A stretch of DNA of 32,977 nt from Bacilli bacterium (GTDB lineage: Bacteria; Bacillota_I; Bacilli_A; RF39; UBA660). Under the pieces are notes generated by a model. That model saw only the letters and a program-made list of their open reading frames with translations. It was not told the origin of the DNA and ran no database searches. This document shows, piece after piece, positions 6,295 to 12,430 of the stretch. The DNA lies in assembly GCA_017938725.1 (NCBI GenBank), contig JAGBAW010000007.1, positions 1 to 32,977 on the forward strand, read 5' to 3'. The translations under genes and the position numbers were made by a program. The first letter of the stretch is position 1; every line of letters begins with the position of its first letter.

Positions 6295-7497
6295 ATGAAA
6301 AATAAGAATAAAAAGATTAAAATAATCTTAATTGCAATTTCCTTAATAATATTGATTTTTTGTATGTTTAGATTAGTAAATTATTTAAGAGTTAAATATG
6401 CAAAAATTGATATAACTTTAGTATCAAATATGACTTTAGAGTTTAATGATAATAAAAAGGTTTCGGATTATATTGAAAGTATAAATGGTAAAATAGTGGA
6501 TGATTATAAAATTGATTCTACTAAACTTGGAACTAAGAAAGTTAAATTTAAATTTATAAATGATGATAATATAGAATTAGAATTTAGTTATAATATAGAT
6601 ATTGTTGATACAGTTGCTCCGGTTGTTTGGCTTGACGATACTTATTATGCCTTAAAGAATAGTGAAGATAATTTGCTTGATAAAATATTATGTGGTGATA
6701 ATTATGATAGTAATCCTAAATGTGAAATAATTGGAGAATATGATTTAAATAATATTGGATCTTATCCACTTTTATTTAAAGCAACTGATAGTAACAATAA
6801 TATTACTGAAAAAAATTTTACTTTAAAAGTTTATGAAAAAAATAAAAGTAATAATAATTCAAATATTAAATATACTAATTTTAGAGATGTAATTAACGAT
6901 TATAAAACAGATAATACTAAAATTGGAATTGACGTTTCAGCTTGGCAAGGTGATATTGATTTTGAAAAAATAAAAAATGCAGGGGTTGAATTTATAATTA
7001 TTAAAGTTGGTGGAACTAAGTATAATACTACTGAAAATTATGTAGATAGTAAATTTAAACGAAATATTGAAGGCGCTAATAAATATGGAATTGACGTTGG
7101 CATTTATTTTTATTCATATGCACAAAATAGTAAACAGGCAATAAATGATGCTAAATGGATTATTAATCAAATAAAAGATTACAATGTAATTTTACCAATA
7201 GCTTTTGATTGGGAGGATTTTGATAATTATAATTCTTATAAATTAAGTTTTTATAAACTTACAACTATGGCCGAAGATTTTATTAAAACTATTGAAAAAG
7301 AGGGATATGATGCAATGCTTTATGGAAGTAAGAATTATTTAGAACAAATATGGCTACCTACAAAATCCGATATATGGCTTGCGCATTATACAAGTAATAC
7401 AAATTATCAGGGAAAGTATAAAATTTGGCAAAAGTGTAATGATGGTTTAATAGATGGAATAGATGGCCCAGTAGATATTGATATTATGTACTATTAA
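6295..7497 (+). CDS. Membrane-anchored GH25 lysozyme (muramidase) with Ig-like region
   Basis: Predicted to cut the MurNAc-GlcNAc bond of peptidoglycan outside the cell. I chose the ATG at 6295 because AAAGGAG lies at 6279-6285; the in-frame TTG at 6271 sits upstream of that site. The 400 residues show a basic N-terminus and one membrane segment (about 8-28) with no cleavage site. Two beta-rich repeats follow, about 35-105 and 106-182, the second containing DTVAPVVWLDD and resembling DUF5011/bacterial Ig modules. After an Asn/Ser linker comes the GH25 domain from about 209: GIDVSAWQGDIDFEKIK, with D213 and the D305-x-E307 pair of FDWEDF as likely catalytic residues. Likely roles are wall remodelling, division or spore release. 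Confidence 0.88.
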   Translation: MKNKNKKIKIILIAISLIILIFCMFRLVNYLRVKYAKIDITLVSNMTLEFNDNKKVSDYIESINGKIVDDYKIDSTKLGTKKVKFKFINDDNIELEFSYNIDIVDTVAPVVWLDDTYYALKNSEDNLLDKILCGDNYDSNPKCEIIGEYDLNNIGSYPLLFKATDSNNNITEKNFTLKVYEKNKSNNNSNIKYTNFRDVINDYKTDNTKIGIDVSAWQGDIDFEKIKNAGVEFIIIKVGGTKYNTTENYVDSKFKRNIEGANKYGIDVGIYFYSYAQNSKQAINDAKWIINQIKDYNVILPIAFDWEDFDNYNSYKLSFYKLTTMAEDFIKTIEKEGYDAMLYGSKNYLEQIWLPTKSDIWLAHYTSNTNYQGKYKIWQKCNDGLIDGIDGPVDIDIMYY

Positions 7498-7540
7498 TTT
7501 TGACCTTGTAAATAATGTAAACTTATAATATTACAAATGA

Positions 7541-7569
7541 AAAAACTATTATTTTATTTAATAGTTTTT
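7541..7569. terminator. Bidirectional terminator between lysozyme gene and pnuC
   Basis: AAAAACTATTA (7541-7551) pairs perfectly with TAATAGTTTTT (7559-7569). T runs on both strands let it serve the convergent genes on either side. It overlaps the last base of the pnuC stop codon. Confidence 0.85.
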
Positions 7570-8225
7570 CACTTTATTATACTTGCATTTTTCCATTTAT
7601 ATATTCCATATATATTTATTAATAAATAGAAAATAGAAACCATAAGCATCATAAATGAATTAGGCCCATTATTTATAAAATTTATGATCCATATAATAAG
7701 GTCAATTATATTATTAAAAAGTAAAATGTACCAGCCTTCATTTAATCTTTTATTTAACAAGATCATTCCAGATATATTTAATATATTAGATGAAGAGTCT
7801 AAAAGTTCTAATTTTTGACTAGGTATTATTCCAAGTAAAAGACCAAATATAAAACTAAATAAAATGGATAATATTATAATTTTATATGATTTAGATCTAT
7901 TATATTTTCTAAATGTTATTTCAAAGTCATCTTTTTTCGATTTATTCCATGAAAAGAATCCATATATATTTAATGGCAAGTAAAGTACAAGTGATAGGAA
8001 GAATAAACCATACAAATTATTAATATATGAAATATAGGCATTACATAAATTGAATATACATCCAAAAATATAGTTAGATGATTTACCATTTGCCTGTAAC
8101 CATATATTTAATGTTCCTGATAAAAGTGCAATGAAACCATAATATAAGTCATTAGAAATTATACCCAATATAAAAGAAAAAACTATTATTAATATAGTAG
8201 TAATAATAGCCTTATTGTTATTCAT
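7569..8225 (-). CDS. pnuC: PnuC-type vitamin/nucleoside transporter
   Basis: A facilitative transporter in the cytoplasmic membrane. PnuC proteins carry nicotinamide riboside, and relatives carry thiamine or riboflavin. The 218 residues hold about seven hydrophobic segments. LYLPLNIYGFFSW (about 82-94) is the family hallmark with its aromatic cluster, and the LNEGWYILLFNNIIDLIIW and INIYGIYKWK segments match the C-terminal helices. No riboswitch is evident in the about 100 bases upstream, so the sequence does not reveal the substrate. Encoded with the lipoprotein gene on the minus strand, but a terminator separates them, so it needs its own promoter. A kinase partner (NadR or a thiamine kinase) is not in the window. 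Confidence 0.85.
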   Translation of the reverse strand: MNNNKAIITTILIIVFSFILGIISNDLYYGFIALLSGTLNIWLQANGKSSNYIFGCIFNLCNAYISYINNLYGLFFLSLVLYLPLNIYGFFSWNKSKKDDFEITFRKYNRSKSYKIIILSILFSFIFGLLLGIIPSQKLELLDSSSNILNISGMILLNKRLNEGWYILLFNNIIDLIIWIINFINNGPNSFMMLMVSIFYLLINIYGIYKWKNASIIK

Positions 8226-8295
8226 ATTACCACCTATTATATTTTATAAAATAATAATAAGCGAGTTACAAATTTATTAAAAATATATTTTAAAT

Positions 8296-8319
8296 AAAAA
8301 ACTATACAAAATGTATAGT
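8296..8319 (-). terminator. Terminator of the lipoprotein gene
   Basis: ACTATACA (8301-8308) and TGTATAGT (8312-8319) form a perfect stem. The A run at 8296-8300 gives the T tail on the minus strand. Confidence 0.85.
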
Positions 8320-8324
8320 AATTT

Positions 8325-8795
8325 TTATTCTTCGCAAGTTGCACCCAAAGATTCATATATATTTTTAGCACCTTTTAAAGTAATTTTATTATCTTTATTA
8401 ACATAGGCTTTCATAGATGAATTATCTTTTACAAACTTATCTAAATTCATTTTAGTATAGTCAATTGTAACTTTTGAGGTAACCTTATTACCTTCATTTT
8501 TTACATTATAAGTATATCCACCATATGTTTTATCAGCTGTTTGATATGAATCATTAAGAGTTTTTTCAAAGTAATTTCTAATTTGTTCATTATCTGAAGT
8601 AACTACTTCTTCAGTTTCAACACTAGTAACTGAATCATCAGTGGCGTAAATCTTATAAGTTGAATCTAACTTATATCCACTTGCAGATTGGTCATTAGTT
8701 AATGTACATGTAACAATTTTTTCTTCTTTTGAAGAACACCCTACTAGTAAAAACATGCACAATGAAATTGCTAAAATTTTAACTCCTTTTTTCAT
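8325..8795 (-). CDS. YehR/DUF1307-like lipoprotein
   Basis: A secreted, lipid-anchored protein. Residues 1-20 form a lipoprotein signal ending in LLVGCSS, with C20 as the lipidated cysteine. The mature part (about 135 residues) ends with VTIDYTKMNLDKF, then a helix and ESLGATCEE, an arrangement that resembles the YehR (DUF1307) family of small lipoproteins, whose function is unknown. Two more cysteines (the TCTL and ATCEE segments) might form a disulfide. The start has AAAGGAG upstream and an extended -10 box on the minus strand. It stands as a single transcription unit between two hairpins. Confidence 0.7.
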   Translation of the reverse strand: MKKGVKILAISLCMFLLVGCSSKEEKIVTCTLTNDQSASGYKLDSTYKIYATDDSVTSVETEEVVTSDNEQIRNYFEKTLNDSYQTADKTYGGYTYNVKNEGNKVTSKVTIDYTKMNLDKFVKDNSSMKAYVNKDNKITLKGAKNIYESLGATCEE

Positions 8796-8818
8796 ATAAA
8801 AATTCTCCTTTCAAAATA

Positions 8819-8827
8819 ATTATATCA
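8819..8827 (-). promoter_or_regulatory. Extended -10 promoter for the lipoprotein gene
   Basis: On the minus strand this reads TGATATAAT. It lies between CCTTTCA (8807-8813) and TGAAAGG (8828-8834), a 7-bp inverted repeat that could be a regulator site. Confidence 0.5.
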
Positions 8828-9011
8828 TGAAAGGGGAAAATTCTATATATAATTTTTAAAATTTAGAGGTATTTTGTGCATATAGAGAGAATAATATATA
8901 TGAAAAATATGTAGTAAAAAAGTTCACGCGAATTTTGTAAGATTTTGTCTAAACTATTTAAAACATATTTTATTAGTGATTTAATATTTATTGTAAAAGG
9001 GAGGCTAAAAA

Positions 9012-9326
9012 ATGATCGATGTAGATGTTGAATTTACCAAAGGGGTTTTATTTGTTAGATTAAAAGGAGTTATAAATAAATCTAATGAATATGTAGCAAA
9101 AGAGAAAATATTTAATATAATAAAAAATGGGGGTATAAGATATCTAGTATTTAATACAGAACAGTTAGATATAACTTCAGATGTAACGCTATTTGATGAT
9201 TGTGAAAAACTTATTAAACAAAACGATGGTAAGATGCTTATATGTTGCTCAAATATGAAAGAGTTTGCTACTAGTTATGAACATGTAGAAAACGAACTAT
9301 TAGCACTTAATCTTTTAACCGCATGA
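9012..9326 (+). CDS. spoIIAA: SpoIIAA-like anti-sigma factor antagonist (STAS domain)
   Basis: In spore formers SpoIIAA frees sigma F from its inhibitor SpoIIAB in the forespore. It is reset when SpoIIAB phosphorylates one serine. This 104-residue protein has a STAS-like pattern: VLFVRLKGVI (12-21), YLVFNTEQLDITSDVTLF (44-61) and KMLICCS. Aligning LDITSDVTLF with the family's MDSSGLGVIL puts S56 at the phosphorylated position, but the Asp-Ser-Ser-Gly sequence itself is not conserved. A GGGAGG site precedes the ATG. The stop overlaps the sigF start (ATGA), so no SpoIIAB is encoded between them. A 0A-box-like TGTCTAA lies at 8946-8952, one base from TGNCGAA; this is weak evidence of Spo0A control. 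Assignment rests partly on gene order. Confidence 0.75.
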   Translation: MIDVDVEFTKGVLFVRLKGVINKSNEYVAKEKIFNIIKNGGIRYLVFNTEQLDITSDVTLFDDCEKLIKQNDGKMLICCSNMKEFATSYEHVENELLALNLLTA

Positions 9327-9985
9327 TTAAACTTACAAATGAAATGGTTGAATTACTAGATAATAAAGTATCTTACATAGTTAATAAATATTCACAAGGT
9401 TATAATAGGGAAGATTTGATTCAAGCAGGAAGGTTAGGAATACAAAAAGCAGCAGATAATTATAAAGAAGATTTTGGGGTAAAATTTTCTACATTTTGTG
9501 AAAAATATATTTTAGGAGAAATTTTAAAATATATCAGGGAAGATAAGAATATAAGAGTTAGTAGAGACTTTATTAGATTAAAAAAGAGAATAGATATATC
9601 AACAGAGCATTTCTTTATGCGTATGGGTAGAAGTCCTAGCATTTTAGAATTGTCAAAGCTTTTGGATGAGGATGAGAGGAAAATATCTGAAGTATTGGGA
9701 TTTGATCAAAATGTTAGAAGTATTGATATAAAAATAGACAATGATAGTGATCTGACTTTAGCAGATACAATTAAGGATGATGAAAAAGTTGATAAAATTG
9801 ATTTGATTAGCTTAAATGATGCCTTAAATGATTTAACAGATGAAGATAGACAGATAATAAAGCAAAGATATTACGATGGAAAAACACAAACAGAACTTGC
9901 AAGTGAAATGAATATATCACAAGTTAAAGTTTATAGAATGGAAAGAAGAATATTGGATGATTTAAATGATAAACTAGCAGCATAG
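9323..9985 (+). CDS. sigF: Sporulation sigma factor, sigma F-like
   Basis: Directs RNA polymerase to early forespore genes. Region 2 spans about 25-80: REDLIQAGRLGIQKAADNY, FGVKFSTFCEKYILGEI, RVSRD. Region 3 is about 83-140 (GRSPSILELSKLL). Region 4 is about 164-215, with the helix-turn-helix TQTELASEMNISQVKVYRM. These match sigma F/G factors of Bacillus. Placement after spoIIAA and before spoVA favours sigma F over sigma G. At 220 residues it is shorter than the roughly 255-residue Bacillus protein, mainly at the N-terminus. The ATG overlaps the spoIIAA stop by four bases, indicating coupled translation at near-equal amounts. The stop codon lies in a terminator hairpin. Confidence 0.88.
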   Translation: MIKLTNEMVELLDNKVSYIVNKYSQGYNREDLIQAGRLGIQKAADNYKEDFGVKFSTFCEKYILGEILKYIREDKNIRVSRDFIRLKKRIDISTEHFFMRMGRSPSILELSKLLDEDERKISEVLGFDQNVRSIDIKIDNDSDLTLADTIKDDEKVDKIDLISLNDALNDLTDEDRQIIKQRYYDGKTQTELASEMNISQVKVYRMERRILDDLNDKLAA

Positions 9986-10000
9986 TTTATCTTTTTTTTT
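9969..10000 (+). terminator. Terminator overlapping the sigF stop codon
   Basis: ATAAACTA (9969-9976) and TAGTTTAT (9983-9990) form a perfect 8-bp stem around GCAGCA, followed by C and about nine T. The 3' arm begins with the sigF TAG. It separates spoIIAA-sigF from spoVA. Confidence 0.8.
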
Positions 10001-10045
10001 GTATAAAAAAATTTAATTAGTTAATAATACAAATGGTGAATAAAT

Positions 10046-10486
10046 ATGAATAAACAAAAGTATCAGCAGTTAACAAAAAAATACGCTCCTAAGGAAAATA
10101 AAGCAAAAAATATGGTAATTGCTTTTGTAATAGGAGGATTAGTAGGTTTACTTGGTCAATTTTTGGTAGATTTATATACTAGTTTTGATTCAATAAGCAA
10201 GGATGAAGCAACAAGTTTAATGATGGTAACATTGATATTCTTCTCTTGTTTATTTACTGCCTTAGGTTTTTTTGATCGATGGGTAGAAAAGGCAGGAGCC
10301 GGATTATTCGTACCTATTAGTGGATTTGCTCATGCAACTACAAGTAGTGCCCTTGAATATAAAAAAGAGGGTTTAGTAATGGGGATAGGATCTAATATAT
10401 TTAAATTATCAGGTAGTGTGATTTTATATGGCGTAGTTGCAGCTTATGTATTTGGAATAATTAGATTCGTATTTTTTGGAGGTTAG
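10046..10486 (+). CDS. spoVAC: Stage V sporulation protein AC
   Basis: Part of the SpoVA channel in the spore inner membrane that takes up dipicolinic acid during sporulation and releases it at germination. SpoVAC itself acts as a mechanosensitive channel in Bacillus. The 146 residues begin with a charged tail (QKYQQLTKKYAPKENKAKN) and contain about four membrane segments, with the family stretch GAGLFVPISGFAHATTSSA (about 85-103). The ribosome site is weak (GGTG). A possible sigma-G-type promoter, TGTATA (10000-10005) and AATAATA (10023-10029), is 17 bases apart but would leave almost no leader, so I give it little weight. A terminator upstream implies some separate promoter. Confidence 0.93.
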   Translation: MNKQKYQQLTKKYAPKENKAKNMVIAFVIGGLVGLLGQFLVDLYTSFDSISKDEATSLMMVTLIFFSCLFTALGFFDRWVEKAGAGLFVPISGFAHATTSSALEYKKEGLVMGIGSNIFKLSGSVILYGVVAAYVFGIIRFVFFGG

Positions 10487-10489
10487 GCT

Positions 10490-11476
10490 ATGAATATTAA
10501 ATTTGATAATGTTTATATTGAAAATGTTGCAACTGTCGCAGGACCATTTGTTATAGAAGGCCCATTAAATGACAAATTTGATAAGAAATTTAACGACTTT
10601 TATGATGGGGAAAAAACATTTGAACAATGTGAAATAAAAGAACTTATTGAAGCAGTTAAAATACTTCTAAAAAAGACAAATAAAAATGAGGAAGATATAG
10701 ATGTTGGAGTATCAGTTGATTTAATGAATCAACTTACCATATCTAATTTTGCATATTCAAGGTTAAATATACCATATTTGGGGATATATAATGCCTGCGC
10801 ATCTATGTGTGAAGCAATTTTACTTGCATCATCCATGATAGATGGAGGTAAAGTAAATAATGCAATATGTACAACTTCATCGCATAATATGACTGCAGAA
10901 AGACAGTTTAGAAATCCTGTCGAATATGGAGCACCTAAACCTAAAACTACAACATTTACAGTAACGGGTGCTACATCTATTATGCTTACAAATAATAAAA
11001 CCGATATAAAAGTAACAAGTGCAACAATAGGTAAAGTTATTGATATGGGTGTTATGAATGTCTTTGATATGGGTAGTGTAATGACACCAAGTGCAGCTTA
11101 TACGTTAAATGAACATTTGAAAAGTACAAATACTAAGGTTGATGATTATGATCTTATATTAACTGGTGATTTAGGAGTATATGGTAAGAAGATATTTAAA
11201 GAATATTGCAAGGAAGAATATGGAATAAATATAGGTGATAATTATGATGATTCCGCAACTAGAATATATGATTATAAAGAAAATATATATGCTGGAGGAT
11301 CAGGACCATCATGTTTACCGCTTGTTGTATATTCAGATATAATTCCAAAGATGAAATCAAGAAGTTTAAAAAAGGTATTATTAATAGCAACAGGAGCCCT
11401 TATGAGTCCAACTACATGTAATCAAAAACTTAGTATACCAAGTGTAAGTCATGCAATTTGTTTGGAGGTAATATAA
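10490..11476 (+). CDS. spoVAD: Stage V sporulation protein AD
   Basis: The soluble subunit of the SpoVA complex, with a thiolase-like fold, which binds dipicolinic acid and sits on the inner membrane of the spore. The 328 residues are the usual length. Conserved stretches include TVAGPFVIEGPL, LGIYNACASMCEAILLAS (thiolase-like active-site region with its Cys), TTSSHNMTAERQFRNPVEYG, and ATGALMSPTTCNQ near the C-terminus. It starts three bases after spoVAC, with GGAGG inside that gene's end, and is followed two bases later by spoVAE. The trio matches the minimal spoVAC-AD-AE set found in clostridia. Confidence 0.95.
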   Translation: MNIKFDNVYIENVATVAGPFVIEGPLNDKFDKKFNDFYDGEKTFEQCEIKELIEAVKILLKKTNKNEEDIDVGVSVDLMNQLTISNFAYSRLNIPYLGIYNACASMCEAILLASSMIDGGKVNNAICTTSSHNMTAERQFRNPVEYGAPKPKTTTFTVTGATSIMLTNNKTDIKVTSATIGKVIDMGVMNVFDMGSVMTPSAAYTLNEHLKSTNTKVDDYDLILTGDLGVYGKKIFKEYCKEEYGINIGDNYDDSATRIYDYKENIYAGGSGPSCLPLVVYSDIIPKMKSRSLKKVLLIATGALMSPTTCNQKLSIPSVSHAICLEVI

Positions 11477-11477
11477 T

Positions 11478-11828
11478 ATGATATATTTATATTCATTCTT
11501 ATTTGCTGGAATAGTTTGCTTAATAGGACAAATAATATTAGATAATACAAAACTACTTCCAGGGCATATAACTAGTTTATTTGTAGTAATAGGTGCAGCA
11601 CTAGATGTATTTTCTATATATGATTTTTTTGTAAATACTTTTGGAGCTGGAGCGGTTGTATGTATAACTAGCTTTGGACATTTACTAATTCATGGAGCAC
11701 TTTCAAAAGCTGCTTCATCTGGACTTCTAGGATTATTTACTGGTATGTTTTCTTTAACTGCAACAGGAATTACTGCGACAATAATATTTGCATTTATATT
11801 TACAATGATTTTTAAAGCAAGAGATTAA
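11478..11828 (+). CDS. spoVAE: Stage V sporulation protein AE (AEb type)
   Basis: A small membrane subunit of the spore dipicolinic acid channel. The 116 residues consist of about four hydrophobic segments, with PGHITSLFVVIGAALDVF and CITSFGHLLIHGALSKA as recognisable family regions. The latter echoes the SGFAHATTSSA stretch of SpoVAC, to which it is related. GGAGG lies before the ATG. It ends the operon: its TAA lies in the loop of a terminator hairpin. Genes spoVAA, spoVAB and spoVAF, present in Bacillus, are absent from this operon. Confidence 0.93.
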   Translation: MIYLYSFLFAGIVCLIGQIILDNTKLLPGHITSLFVVIGAALDVFSIYDFFVNTFGAGAVVCITSFGHLLIHGALSKAASSGLLGLFTGMFSLTATGITATIIFAFIFTMIFKARD

Positions 11829-11841
11829 ATCTTGCTTTTTT
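11814..11841 (+). terminator. Terminator of the spoVA operon
   Basis: AAAGCAAGA (11814-11822) pairs perfectly with TCTTGCTTT (11830-11838), followed by more T. The spoVAE stop codon is in the loop. Confidence 0.88.
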
Positions 11842-11887
11842 GATGCATAAGATTTAATATTAATATGAAATAAAATTTGTAAGGCAA

Positions 11888-11938
11888 TTGACAAATCTTT
11901 ATTCATAAGCATATAATGTATATTGGCAACCTTAAGGT
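11888..11938 (+). promoter_or_regulatory. Consensus promoter and palindrome of the marR-ABC exporter operon
   Basis: TTGACA (11888-11893), an 18-base spacer and TATAAT (11912-11917) form the closest match to a housekeeping promoter in the window. At and just past the expected start lie TTGGCAAC (11923-11930) and the perfect palindrome ACCTTAAGGT (11929-11938). Their position suggests an operator, probably for the MarR-type regulator encoded next. GTTGCCAA, the inverse of TTGGCAAC, recurs at 12409-12416 before the first exporter gene. Confidence 0.75.
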
Positions 11939-11947
11939 GGGATAGTA

Positions 11948-12386
11948 ATGAAAGAGGAAAATATATTATATGAAATAAGAACACTTGAGAACCTTATTAT
12001 AAGGAATTTAATGATTGAAAGTGAATTAAATTTTAAAAGGTACCAAAGCCAACATTAACTCAAATGCAAATTATAAAATATATATTAAATAATAAGTAAG
12101 ATGTATATCAAAGGGATTTAGAAAAAGTATTGAATTTAAGAAGAGCAACCGTTTCTTCGGTTTTACAAACGATGGAAAAAATGGACTTATTATAAAAGTT
12201 GTAAATGAAAATGATGCAAAAAGTAAAAAAGTAATACTTTCAGAGAATGCTAAGAAATTGTTTTCTTTAAAAAAGAAAAAATTAAAAGAAATAGAAAAGA
12301 AAGTAATAAATAATATCTCTAAAGAAGAGTTAGATATATTTCTAAAAATTATATATCAAATGAAGAGTAACCTTAAATGTAACTAA
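11948..12386 (+). pseudogene. MarR-family transcriptional repressor, inactivated
   Basis: The remains of a regulator for the exporter that follows. The start reads MKEENILYEIRTLENLIIRN and stops after about 36 codons. A shifted frame carries PTLTQMQIIKYILNNK, then an in-frame TAA, then DVYQRDLEKVLNLRRATVSS, which is the MarR winged-helix recognition region. A further shift near 12195 leads to SKKVILSENAKKLFSLKKKK and a C-terminal helix ending in KCN at 12386. At least two frameshifts and one stop remove function. The promoter and palindrome upstream remain intact. Confidence 0.85.
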
Positions 12387-12389
12387 GAA

Positions 12390-12430
12390 GGGAGAGAATA
12401 TATATTTAGTTGCCAAATATATAATTAATT
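12390..12430 (+). promoter_or_regulatory. Ribosome site separated from the start codon by a perfect hairpin
   Basis: GGGAGAG (about 12390-12396) is the only ribosome site before the exporter ATG at 12431, but it is over 30 bases away. Between them, TATATATTT (12399-12407) pairs perfectly with AAATATATA (12415-12423), with the loop AGTTGCC. Folding would bring the site to about nine bases from the ATG. An in-frame TAA at 12422 excludes an earlier start. Confidence 0.6.

Noticed and set aside
7500-8330. A riboswitch upstream of pnuC
   Set aside because: The about 100 bases before the gene show no NAD, preQ1 or TPP-type core.
8807-8834. CCTTTCA/TGAAAGG repeat as an mRNA hairpin hiding the lipoprotein ribosome site
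   Set aside because: The transcript should begin inside the repeat, so only one arm would be in the RNA; an operator is more likely.
8880-9000. A sigma H promoter for spoIIAA
   Set aside because: CGCGAATTT resembles the -10 and GTAGTAAAA the -35, but the spacing is about seven bases where 11-12 is expected.
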